DNA from: Undaria pinnatifida
Lineage: Eukaryota > Sar > Phaeophyceae > Laminariales > Alariaceae
Length of the DNA: 64,000 bases
Assembly (NCBI GenBank): GCA_012845835.1
Contig: JABAKD010000012.1
Span: forward strand, 7,441,233-7,505,232
Reading direction: 5' to 3'
The number at the start of each line of letters is the position of its first letter. Position 1 is the stretch's first letter. The notes beneath the pieces were generated by a model that worked only from the letters and a program-made list of their open reading frames with translations, did not search any database and had not been told where the DNA came from. This document shows positions 1-11,500 of this stretch, piece after piece. The translations under genes and the position numbers were made by a program.

Positions 1-371
1 ATCGCTCATCCGGTGGGCACCACACCACCTCCAGGGGGCCGACGACCGCCACAAGATCGTCTAGGAACCAAAGGAAAACCATACCAAGCAGCGAACGATC
101 GCGGAACAAGGGGGGGGGCGTCGCTACGTCCCACACAACCTCCAGAGCTACCAGTGATCGAACGCGCCATCCAGCCGTTGCGAGACGCTCCTGACTTGGT
201 CAGGAAACAGGAATAATACCAGCTATTGGGCAAGGTCAGGCGAGATATTGGCAGTAAGGGGGCTACTAGAGCGCGAGAGGGGTTGACAGATGTCGAATTA
301 CATAATTATCTGATACTTCCAAGTGGATGGCCAGCACCTACTGTGGCTTGAGTGCGAGCTCGTTTTGATAT
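1..371. other. unassigned left edge
   Basis: Contains short overlapping open frames on both strands, none recognisable. It lies immediately upstream of the integrase remnant and may be part of the same degraded retroelement, but no reverse transcriptase, RNase H or LTR was identified. Confidence 0.3.
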
Positions 372-2308
372 TTGACCAGGAAAACGTCGGTATCCGCTAT
401 CGAGCGCGGTTTAGTGTCGGGTCTGCTCCCTTTAGTACGCTGCCAACATGGACAACCCGGGGTAGCTCGAACTTTGACACTGCTGCGGGACAGATTCCAC
501 TGGCCTGAAATGTGCAGAGATACGCGTGAGCACGTCTTATCATGCGGGTGCACAAGTAGGAAACGGCCACGTACCCAGCGTATAGCCATGCTGCTAGTCG
601 ATTTTTTCGAACCTTGGGAGGTGCTGGAAGTGACACATTTACAGAGATGCCCCAACACATCGAAAGCGGGCAGCGAGTACTTCTTGCTGGTGGTAAAAAA
701 GGTATCGATTTTTGTATTGGCGTTTGCATACCCGTTGCCGTCGAAGGAAGCACATGGAGTCACCCGCATAGTTCTATATCTATGTCTCACGTTGGCCCAT
801 TCCACTATTTGGACCCTTTCTTTGGCGACTCGGGGTCGCCCGCGAGTGAGAGTGACTCCCCCTGTTCCTTTTCGGTCTTGAGCTATTGCTGCAGCTGTTT
901 TAATTTTGCGATATGAATCTGCGATGAAATGGTTAGCTACGCTGCGCCTTGAAAAGCGCTTCAAGTCTTTTCGTCGGTGTGGTACAGAGTCACTCGTGCG
1001 AGTATGATAGGTACGACTTTAAACAAATCTACTAGTGAAAAACGGGGTGCCCCTACCTTAGCATTTGTCCGTTTTCGGGGTACCCTCGTTCAGTAGAGCA
1101 GACGGAGGGCGGGGATCCACAGCCGCGGTGATGGAACACTTTCGTCGATGGCTTATGGCGCCCATAGAATTCGGCCTGGCTGACCGCCCCAGGGGACGAG
1201 GCAGCACAGAGAGAGCAGGAGCATAGGGGTGCCAGGCGTTTTATCGGAGATTTTCAAAATGTGGGCGACCAGATGGGACGAGTACGTTGCCCCGGCATGC
1301 GGGATCAAACGTACTACGCCGGACTCCCGACTCCCGTCAGCCATGGCCCCCTTCCAGTTTGTTTTCGGGCGCAGCCCGCGCACCACGCTCGATATGCCAG
1401 TACTGCCGCAGATGGACGGGGCAGAGGCCACAGGTGGCCTAGCTAACTTCATCGAGAATCGTCGACATCATATGAGGGAGGTTGCGGAAGCGCTGGAGAG
1501 GATTCACGAAGACAGAGAAATAACCAGACAGCGGTGCTACGCAGATATAAGGTGGCCGTCGTTGGGCGTAGGGTCAGTAGAAGGCGCCCTTTATCTTGGG
1601 CGAGGAAATTGTAACTCTATTTTCCGGCAAGGCATAGGACCGAAGTTGGTACACGAGAAGTGGACAGACCCATGGAGGGCAGTAAAAGGTCGTGTTTAAG
1701 GGTGTAAGTGCTGTCATTGATATGGAAGGACGAACGAGGACTGTTTGCATGGCGTCTCTGAAACCTGTTTAAAGTCGTTCCTCAGGCTTGAGGAGACACT
1801 CAATAGGAGACGAATTCGCGCAAATCGCTTGGAGCGCAGACTTTGAACTTCAGGGCGACTCCGTCGTAGCAGCTCCAATGTACACGCTAATGGACAGGAG
1901 ACAAATGGTGAGTGCCTCCGGGATAATAGTAGCTCAGTGGGAATATATGGGCAAATTCCTAGACGGAGTATCGTCAGAATAGGTTGTAGAGACAGCAGTA
2001 CTTGATAGCTTTAAACCGTTGCAGTTGGATGCCGTTCATGCCCTATGGAACCTGGATCCACGGAGTATTTAACCCCTCAGCCATACAGAGAAAGAGCGTC
2101 CCACTGGGCAGACGCGAGCCCCCTATTCGCTTCCCCATCGATACGCGGGTGAATAGTCCATGCGTGGTACACAAGAATAATAACACTAATCGTGTAGGTC
2201 AAGTATAGACTACGACTTTTGCTCGGGCTTCTGGCGTGTCGGCTTTCCTGACAACGATTGGGAGGAGTTGACGGTTTCAGAAGTAAAGAAGGACGCAACC
2301 GAGAAATG
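372..2308 (+). mobile_element. decayed Ty3/Gypsy-type integrase region
   Basis: Seen: a zinc-binding-like stretch (QPGVARTL...RFHWPEM, then CGC) near 430-560, core-like residues (EYFLLVV, YPLPSKEA) near 680-760, a segment with GSTERAG near 1185 that fits the catalytic-glutamate region, then SEIFKMW...RWDEYVAPA and FGRSPRTTLDM at 1240-1400, LFRQGMGPKLVHEKW-like residues near 1630, and a tail with WEYMGKFLDGV (about 1940) and FPDNDWEELTVSEVKK (about 2240-2300) resembling the chromodomain-like end of Ty3/Gypsy integrases. The frame changes several times, a stop (TAG) falls near 1205, and the zinc ligands are degraded. Known: this domain order is typical of Ty3/Gypsy pol C-termini. Inferred: a dead copy, truncated at the window edge or earlier. 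No LTR or primer-binding site was found. Confidence 0.78.
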
Positions 2309-2951
2309 AAGACTGCGTGGCAAGCGCAGATAGGAGCGCCACCGCGCGTGTAGCGGTATACCTTGCTCGTAGTCGCCATACAAAACCGAAGCACAAGATA
2401 AAAACAGAGGTACTGGTGTATATGCTATTATTCACAATAATAGCGGGCTGTCCGGCACCCAAGCGTACGCGTTTAAACCTATTTACCGCCAGGAAGTGTC
2501 TAGTTTCGCACCGCCGACTTCCGACCAGCAAGCTGAGGGGGGATGTTGTGAAGGTGTTTTAGGTATAGTCTATAGTAACAATATATTCAGATCGGGGGTT
2601 TTGGTTACGTTTGGGTACGATAAATGTAACCGTTTGCAAAGATGAGTTTCGACGAAATCTTCGATCTCACAGCAGCTGGAGTGTATTTCTATTTTTTATA
2701 ATACAACAGGCGATGATATAATAATGCCCCCCGCGTACGAAAGAAGCCCCCGTGAGAAAAGGGACATGGGGCTTTTGCGGGGGTGCCGTAACCAAAATTG
2801 AGGGCGCAACACTGAGCCCGACAACCCCTGAGCACACTACCGGTTACTGTCTACCAAGTTCACAAGGAAGCCAAGAGAACATACATCGAGAACGGACCAA
2901 ACTCCAACTAAGTTACTACCAGGCGCTAGTGGGAGATGGAGCTGTAGGTTG
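2309..2951. other. non-coding, repeat-bearing
   Basis: No coding region supported. It follows the integrase tail and holds a family A copy at 2633-2705. Short open frames here have no recognisable motif. Confidence 0.35.
2633..2705 (+). repeat. dispersed repeat family A
   Basis: Core GATGAGTTTCGACGAAATCT followed by CAGCTGGAGTGTATTT and an A/T-rich end (TTTTTTATAATA). Family A recurs in + orientation near 3576, 6725, 10813, 38551, 39726 and 40402, and in - orientation near 4904, 18548, 18980 and 33713; weaker pieces lie near 5925, 25555, 37405, 37700 and 46650. This copy has CAGCAG where most have CAG. Confidence 0.8.
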
Positions 2952-3080
2952 ATGTTGTTGTCTCATTAACTCGGATAATCAAATCCGTGGTCACAGGTCA
3001 GTCTCCAGTTACTCTGGAGTGGACGAATACCCCAGGAAAAAAACAAGCAAATAAAACCAAAAGTGGTACACGCATATGTC
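2952..3080 (+). repeat. dispersed repeat family F
   Basis: About 130 bp: ATTAACTCG, then CCAGT-ACTCTGGAGTGGA, GAATACC, an A-rich stretch and CCAAAAGTGGTACAC. The same order occurs at 23588-23718 and, more diverged, at 45106-45238. The ACTCCAGAGT-like palindrome in the middle is shared by the first two copies. Confidence 0.75.
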
Positions 3081-3289
3081 ATAGATGACGCAATGAATGC
3101 CTCCGCCAGAAAATATAAAAAGTGAAATCGGGGGTCAGCCTACGATGTGCATACTTGTACATACGTCTCATTACACGCGCCTGAAAAACCGACTACATAC
3201 ACCGCTTTCCATCCAGAAAAGACTACCACGTACATGTTACACGTCGTACCTATCACTACGCATACGCACGTCAGACTAAAGTCATTCGG

Positions 3290-3425
3290 AAAAAAAAGAA
3301 ACCAAAAGACAGAAAAGAAAACGAAGAAAGGGAATAGAAAGTGAAGAAAGGAAAGGAAAAAAGAAGAGAAAAGAAAAGAAAAGAAAAGAAGACGAAGCAA
3401 GGAAAGGAAAGGAAAGGAAAGGTAA
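3290..3425 (+). repeat. purine-rich GAAAA/GGAAA microsatellite
   Basis: An A/G-only stretch with short runs of AAAAG and GGAAA units. The lysine- or phenylalanine-rich open frames across it are artefacts of composition. Confidence 0.85.
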
Positions 3426-3575
3426 AAAACACCATACTAGCATAATATATAAGGCGCACAAACAAAAACTCGGACACCACACCCCCAAAACTTTAATTGG
3501 GACCTCTCAGGAGGGGGGGGGGGGGGGGTCGACCCATCCCCCCCTTAAACGCCACCCAATTTCCTATATATATAC

Positions 3576-3708
3576 GACCTATATCCTTAATGAGGACTCA
3601 CAACTCGTAATGCGCGCGATCGGAGTATCACACACAGCTTGCAAAGATGAGTTTCGACGAAATCTTCGATCTCACAGCTGGAGTGTATTTTCATTTTTTA
3701 TAATATAC
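3576..3708 (+). repeat. dispersed repeat family A, long form
   Basis: Begins GACCTATATCCTTAATGAGG, then AATGCGCGCGATCGGAGTAT and the family core, ending TTTTTTATAATA. The same long form occurs at 38551 and 40402 and, inverted, at 18980-19092, so the repeat unit is at least 130 bp. Just upstream at 3508-3548 is a G-run followed closely by a C-run. Confidence 0.85.
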
Positions 3709-4365
3709 TCCGAGTATAAATCAACCATTTCATTCAATTTCCTATATAAAACAACCCTATACTAAATCCTACATAATTAAGGGGGCACAGTTCAATTCAG
3801 GGGAGGGGATACTCCAATCCACGTAGCCCCTGAGGTCGACGTGATCACGGACTGCAAAGCCCTGCGTACCGCAGAAGAGACAGATAAAAATATAGAGAGT
3901 GGTCACGATGAGCACAGCCTCCGTAACTGGGGGAGTCCTCTTACCGACCCCCTTCGATAAAACAGATCCCAAGACTTTGAGATTTGAAGACAGCTTAGAC
4001 GTAAGCGAGGCAGAAAAGGCGGCGGTGTGGCGAAAAAACTGCGAAAGGGCAAGGGCAAGGCTTTCAGAGCCCGCGTAGCACGCCGAAAGGTCTCACAGCA
4101 AAAGAGTAAGGGTGTCAGAGCCCCCGTAGTATGCCGTAAGGTCTCCCAGCAGAAGGTGGGGTCAGATGAGTCAGACGAGAGTCACACTCAGACGATCGCC
4201 CAAGGTTGTCGTAGACTTGTCGCAGAGCGTTGAGAAGCAAGCAAGAAACAAGAAGCAGGATCTTCGTGTTTGGTTTTGAGGCAATTTGGGGGGGCGTTTT
4301 CTCCAAGCATCATACTTCCACAGTTCAAGCGTCGCCAGCCCGTCATAGGTTGTTGCTCCTATGTA
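3709..4365 (+). other. unassigned stretch with a 51-bp tandem duplication
   Basis: Around 4062-4155 a unit of 51 bp is present twice (TCAGAGCCC..CGTAG and AAGGTCTC.CAGCA are shared). One frame reads through both copies as a basic repeat (RKVSQQK twice) and another reads FEDSLDVSEAEKAAVWRKN before a stop at the first copy. It could be an eroded coding fragment; no family is recognised. Confidence 0.35.
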
Positions 4366-4515
4366 TCTCGACCTATCTATTGGTATGTATTGTCTCAACC
4401 TATCTATTGGTTGGTATGTATTAAATTGGTTGGTATGTATTATCTCAACCTATCTATCTAGTCTAGACTACTACTGGTATGTATTATCTCAACCTATCTA
4501 TTATTGGTATGTGGA
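4366..4515 (+). repeat. minisatellite TTGGTATGTATTatctcaaccta
   Basis: Tandem, imperfect units built from TTGGTATGTATT and TCTCAACCTATCTA, with about five occurrences of GGTATGT. No coding potential. Confidence 0.8.
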
Positions 4516-4903
4516 ACGTCTACTTGTAGTAAACCCAAGCACGCAAACATAGCATTGGCATTGAGACCAAATATGATGATAGAGGAAAAAAAAAAAAAAG
4601 TCCAAGAAACGTCCAGGAAAAACAACTTTTTCTTCGGCCCTCCGGGGCAGGGGGGGGGGTTAGTGTGGCGTGCGGGGTAACTTTCCTAGTGCGCCCTTGT
4701 ACTACTAGCAGACCCAATGAACTGACTACAGACAGACGGCATTGGGCTCAGAGGGTATCAAGTGCATCAATGGCACTGGAGAGAGAACGCAACAAGGCGA
4801 AGTGGTCAGGGCGGCGTTACGCCAACTTGTGACGGCAATTGGAAGGCCAATTAGCTTCGAGACGATGACGGCCAGACCCAGACTTTATTTTATAACTAAT
4901 TTT

Positions 4904-5000
4904 CAAGGACGTCAGCCGCGAGTTCGACGAATTTCAGGTCAATACTCATCTTTATACTCATCTTTGCAAGCTGCGTTGTTGGTACTCGTAATATACTAAA
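4904..5000 (-). repeat. dispersed repeat family A, inverted variant
   Basis: Reads AAGGACGTCAGCCGCGAGTT then ATTTCAGGTCAATACTCATC, TTGCAAGCTGCG and a TAATATACT end. It nearly matches the copy at 33713-33800. Inside it TATACTCATCTT is duplicated. Confidence 0.75.
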
Positions 5001-5550
5001 TGAGCGAGTTTTTATTTAGTCTCTGCCCCTCCATTCCCCCCCAACCCCCCCCCCCCCTCCCCCCCATCTATGTGGCAGCGAGATATATGAGCTCGGAAAA
5101 AATTATTGCGGGCCGAGACCAGACGAGCGGTCACGATGGCCTCTAGGAATGAGTTGGCTATGCGCGTGAGAGAGATGACCCCCTAGAGAATGCGGGAAGC
5201 AGATCGCTCGCCTGGGATAAGAGAGCGCAGGCATGTATGAAGTGCTATTATACATTATACTACATGCCGAAAACTCTAGCCGCGACCCACAGACCATCCG
5301 CATGGCAGAGGTAGAGGACCCCCTCATCCCGATGTTTCTTAGGTAGGGAAGACACGGCGGGAGGTGAGCTGGCCACCATGTTCTACAACAGCCACACTTT
5401 TACAAAATCGTACTCGTAGGACAACGGACAAAGTAAGTCGACCCCAGCACTCCCGCATGCAAAAAGCCGTTGGGATCGTTGGAAACCCCGCTACTCCCGA
5501 TTGAGCAAATATCTTGCTTCATCTCTCTGCCTTCTGCCGGCCTGCTTATC
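5001..5550 (+). other. 5' flank of the plastid reductase gene
   Basis: Starts with a C-rich tract (5035-5067). No TATA-like box or other core promoter element could be identified with confidence upstream of the first ATG at 5551. Confidence 0.3.
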
Positions 5551-8500
5551 ATGATGATGGCGACACGAGGACTAGTCTCGATGCTCATATTGGGCTCGGC
5601 CGCAGGGTTCGTGGCCCCCTTCGTCGGCACGATGCGCCCCACCTCGCAGCAGCTGCGAGCTGTCAAGACTAGGTGAGACTAATTCCACGAAAATCACCCT
5701 CTTTCTACCTCGTGGTTTACTGCATTCGTCCCCCGAGAAGGCCCTGCTGTGTAATGGAGACGCTGCAAAGTGCAGTTGTTGGCAACACCTTTCGGCGGAC
5801 AAACGTGCAATTCCGCTGCAAGGTGTGTTGCTGTGGTGTGCATGATATTGCTCTGCATGCAGCAAGAACTGGTAAACCTTGTGCCGCACAGGGTTTCTAT
5901 ACACCGCACGACAATATCAGCTCGTAATATTGCAAAGATGAGTACGAGGTATTGACCTGAATTTCGTCGAACTCACGGCTGACGTCCTCGAATTTTTTTT
6001 TATAACCTTTTTATAAAGGGTATCTGCTCGTAATATGTTCCCATCAGACGTTGAGTTGTCGAAAAAAGCTCAAGTGACGCAAGGGTGTGTCCGATGTCCG
6101 AGCTCCAGGTTTGGAGCTATGATGCCAGGTAGGCACCTGGTATACACGATATACGGCACTCGCGCAGCATACTGATACTTGTGTTATCCTGCTGCACGCG
6201 CTTCAAATTAACCCCTTTACAGCGCCAAAATATTTCCCAAGATACTGTGTGTGTGTTCTTCACATTAAACCGTTCTTCTACTCGTCGACATCCAGCACAC
6301 CCAGTGTCCGTACTGATTCTTCACCCTAGAAAGATCAGCTCTGTGGTCACAAGCTACGACACAGAGATAATGCATCGTAATGCATTCGACAACGCAATGT
6401 CATGCCCTAGTACTGGGTACGACAGGCACAACATACATACGTCAGCAACAGAAATACATTGGAAGAGAGAAATACGAAATAAACAAAAACAAAAACAAGA
6501 ACAAAAACAAAATAATAATAAGAAAACAGATACTACTTCCAAGTGATTATTTCCCCCCAAACGGGTTTCCAGTGGTGAAGGACATAGGCGTGTTTATTGT
6601 GTTTTTGGTTTTTGGTTGATAAAAACGAACCCCAAACCGCACACGAGTGGTGTGATGCTGCTGTACGGGTACACCACTCGTACGATCTACGATCCCTCTG
6701 GTACATTATATCATATTAATAGAACTAATGCGCGCGATCGGAGTATCACACACAGCTTGCAAAGATGAGTTTCGACGAAATCTTCGATCTCACAGCTGGA
6801 GTGTATTTTCATTTTTTATAATAGAACTACTTCGTAAGCCCTAGCGAGTAACGGACGCCGAAATCGTGTTAAGGCATGCGCCGTAAAGGGTGCGCCGTAA
6901 AGGGTGCGCCGTATAGGGTGTGCCGTAAAGGGTGCCGCAGGCAACCCCCCTCCCGGGGTGAGCCTCACTTGAAGGCATGTGCCTTAGGTGCCTTTTTATG
7001 CCTTGAATACCTTATTTGCCTAAGGCAAATGCCTTGTAAAGGCCTTAGACGTGCGTTACAGCCTTTTTTCGCCCTTGCGCGCGTTCGATACATAAGAGAA
7101 GTGGAAACGTATCATGGGTTAGGTACGGTATATGCATCACATACGGCAAGAGTCGGGCACAATTGGGCTGCAAATGCAGCAACACAGCAGTATGATAAAA
7201 TGTCATGATCAGAGTAGCAGTAGTGAATTATTGGTATTTATAACATTCTACCAGGAACATCACAATCCAACGTCACAGCTTGCATTTTCATAGATACCCC
7301 AGCACAGCTCAAAAACATCAACCGAAGTGCGGGTGCGTGCATGTGTGCATACACCAGCGGAAAGGGATATGTGTATACTTTCGAAGTATATATATGTACA
7401 ACAGCATCACAACACAGCAACAGCGGACTGTGTGTGTTCAGCTTACCGCTGTGCTGTGGTCGAGGGTAAGGTATTCGTCCGTGGTGTATTTTTCTTCGTA
7501 TTATAAACCGTTCTCTCCACTCAACTCCAGCAAAACCAAGTTCGTTCGTACTCGTATGGTAGTGATCCTACAATGACTCCGTTTTCCCTGTGGCGTCGCG
7601 GTCACGGGCGAACGCCACACCCGAACTCGGACACATAGAAGAATCCGAACTCGGACGAAAAACGCAAACCCAAACTCGGACTATTTCGCCATCAGCGCTG
7701 GGTCCGGGCTGCTGCTTGTGCATACTCGTGACCTGGCCTGCTGGCTGGGTTTTGGCAGGTTTGGCCGTACAGAAAACGTCGACAGCTTGGGGGCTTCTCT
7801 TCCCGACCGTCCAGCTCTCTAGCATGCCTCTGCTGGTAGCAGGCGACGCCGCAGGGGATGCTGCAGGCGACGCGCACGCAGGCACCGACCCGTAAGATGA
7901 ACCGCTGCCGCTAGTGGTACCGGAGGAAGAGGATCCATCAATTCCAGCAGCAGCTGGGCCAACACAGCAGTCGTCTTGTGTGGTATCGATTACTTCAGGT
8001 GGTGGCGGCGCCGCACTAGCTGGGCCATCTTCTTGCGTAGACATGGTACCGAGCGCCGAGCGGTATCGTGGTGTCCCCAACCGAGCTCAGTCTCTGCAGC
8101 TTTGAGCAGGGCGACCTATGTTCTATGTGACCCCACACCCCGTTTTGGGAAGTTTGTATCTAATGGCGTTATTTTGGTGCACAAAATGTGCCTTATTGCC
8201 CCTTTTTGGAGCGCTGGTACGTTGCCTTACGTGAGTAAGCCACGTACGGCACGAAGCAGCGTCTAAGGCAAGCCTCTGCTGAAATAGGGCTCTAAGGCAT
8301 TATTTAAGGCATGACTTACTCGCTAGGGCTCAAATAGAACGTGCCTTGTGTTGTGACGATCGAAATCGCAGCGAAACCATGTCATTCAGGGTATGATAAC
8401 ATGACAATTGCTGCTGCGCGGTGTAGGGGTGCCACCCGCCGGGTACCCGCCACGAACGGGTACCCGCCAAATTCTGGAGGTCGGACTCGTACTCGCCACC

Positions 8501-11500
8501 GAGTAACCCGGGTTTTCAGGGGACCGGAACCGGGTCCACCAAGTACCCGGGTACCCGGGTACCCGGACAACATATGGTCCCGTTTACGGCTACCGAGCGG
8601 GCCTAACACGTGGATGACAGGGCATACTTCGATTGCATTTGGGGCGAGAACTACGAGCGTCAAACGGTACCAGCCTTTGCATTCTAATGCAGGACCCTCC
8701 CCCCGTTTTAGATTGAATGAGCATTGCTACTGGAAGTTCTTCGTCGGGGGGTCAACTCTAAACAAGCGCGGTCACGTTGTAGCCCACTATCCCGGAATAA
8801 TACGTATGCATGAAAAGTGCTTTTAGTTCAAGCGTTGTGCTTGGTGTTGGACTGGATCGTTTCTTTCGCGTTTGGAAGGTGTCTGGAGGTATTGTCAGGC
8901 ATGTTGGCCACGGGGACACGTTGCTAAATGGGTACCCGGCCCGAGGTACTCATGGTCATGGATGGCCGTCGTAGCTTCATGCGTAATAGCTGGTAGGTAT
9001 TGTGCGAGTATTGCGCTGGATCGTCTGCTGCGTGTTTGAAGGGTTTCTGGAGGTTATTGTCAGGTATGTTGACCGCTGGGACATGTTGCTAAACGGGTAC
9101 CTGGGTACCCGTGCGGGACGGGTACCCAGGTACCCGGGTCTCCGGCCCGAAAAATCCGGCGGGTTTTGGGTCGGACTCGGACCCTGTGACGGGTAGGACC
9201 CGTCCGGGTAAACCCGCCGGGTACCCGGATCCGACACGAATTGGTGGCACCCCTAGCGCGGTGTGCGTTAGACCTGAGACAGCAGTGTGTTGCGACTGCG
9301 ATGCTGCTCTCCCATCACGTGATTGTATGTTCGTCGCTTTGTCCTGCTGGGTCGGATTCTGCATTCTTTTTTGTCGTTTTTTTGTGGTTAGCGATATATT
9401 CGGGGGCGCGAGCCTACAACACGCTTACGGAAAATTTGGGGAAAATTTGGGGACACCAGACACTACTTTCCCCACAAGACTTGACTTGTCCATCTGCCAC
9501 GACTGAAAACCACACCAAAACAAAGCGTCTACGGGTGTGTTTGAAGCGAGGATTCAGCCCAGCCCTTGTTGCTGCAAACTGCCAACTGATTTCGTACGAG
9601 TATAAACACGATTGTACACTCGTACAAGGCTGCGCTCCGCGGGCGGCTATACGCCGCCCGCTGCGCTCGCTCGAGGAATCAGGCAGAACAAACTGTAAAA
9701 CGGACAGAGGGCAGAAGACGTTCACAATCTGGTGCAATTGGCGACTTTCAAATGCCAAGAGCTAAGTGGCGCAAAAAAATTATGTCGGGCCTTCTCGTGA
9801 TAGTGAGTACCCCACCCCCACCCCCCTTCGTGCGTGCCTTCATTGCAACTCCTGACGCAACAACAGTTCTTGTTTGCTCATGGCGGCCTCCACCATCGCT
9901 ATCTTTGGCGGCAATGGTGTGCGGGATCAATGGTCAAATGATATAGGCAAGCAACAAATGAGTACCCCCCCCCCCCCCCCCCGCTTCGCGCGCGCCCACC
10001 ATGCAACACCCGACGTCATGGCAGTTCTTGTTTGCGCATGGCGGCCTCCAACATCGCTGTCTTCGGCGGCAATGGCCTGACGGGATCGGAGGTGGTGTAT
10101 CAAGCGCTCGACCGCGGGATGAAGGTCACAGCCTTCTGCCGCGACCCTTCCAAGCTAGCGGTACGTGCTATCATCTGTCGTCATCTCTGTTAATAGGGCG
10201 GGAGGCCATAGTAATCAGAACCCGCGGTACACACAAAAAATTACCTAATGCCGTATTTTTCCCCTCCGTGTTTGGCTGTGATTACTAGCATGTGTTCCCT
10301 CCCGTAATATCATAATCTTCTTGTCTCGTGTCTGTCTTGTACTCGCGTAGCTGCTGCTGTCGATTCGGTCACCTCTTGCCGTACCTTGTCATATCATGCC
10401 ATGCCTTTTTTGTCGTCTCTTTCGCCTCGTCTCGCGTAGCTGCTGCTGCTGCTGCTATTGTACGCGCTGGAACGTTTTTGTTTTTTGGTCGCGAAGTCTC
10501 TATCGGCAGCCGATGGCTGAAGTCGCCGCGTTGCTTCAGGCGAGCATTTGAATAACGGTCGCTTGCCATTTTGCGAATTTTAGGTGCCTGCAGGGAGCGG
10601 CGGAGCGTCGGCGGGAACGCCTCTTTCGAATGACAACCTCAAGACGGTTCAGGTATGTCCTCCCTCCGCCACAGCATACCGCTTTCGAAGAAAAATGCTA
10701 ACTTTCAGTAGTGCCGGGCGTTTGCGCATATACAAGGACCCTGGTACAAGCTATAGTGCAAAGGGGAGCCACCGGCGTCTATCCTTCATGATGACATCCA
10801 CGCTCCGTAGCACGCTCAATCGAATCATACACGTAGTTTGCGAAGATGAGTTTCAACAGTATCCTCGATCTCGCAGCTAAAGTGTATTTTTATTTCTGTA
10901 CACAAGGTGTGGACCCGTGGGAAACTCGTGGCGGGGTAGAATTAAGGCATGTTAGGGCCAGGGCCAGTAACAAGCGATTGATTGCACCACAGGAAGCCAC
11001 GCAACCGGGAACGTTTGTCCGGCGGCAGGCTTGCTTTTTTGTTTTTGTCCGCGGCAGTGGGGCTGGCCGGCCTCAACAGCTTCTGTCCTCCTACCATTCG
11101 CGAAAAGTAGCGGCCCGACTTGTTGTCTAGATGTGTGTCGTCATGGTGTTGTGGCCCGTTCGCTCGTTTGATCTGTGTAGCAAGGACGCGGCTTGCCGCG
11201 CCCTTCTCGTTATTTACGGCAGCACCTTTTTTGTCTTGCGGCTGGGAAGGTGTTCCGTGAGCAGTACCTACTCTCTTTTTTGTGCGCCTGGGTAGATGTT
11301 TACGCGTTTTTTTGTTTTTGTCTGTTTTATTCGCCTGGATGGGCGTTTTGGTTGGAGCAGGGGTCGGTGACTGAGCTGGACGATGTCCGGAAGGTGTTCG
11401 CCGACGGCGACATTAGCGGAGTGGTGGTCGCGCTCGGAGGCAAAACGGCAGACGTTGGCAAGACCATGCTTACCGACGGTAAGTGCCTTTTTGATGCCAC

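Noticed and set aside
3271-3488. Phenylalanine-rich frames on the - strand
   Set aside because: Translation of the GAAAA microsatellite.
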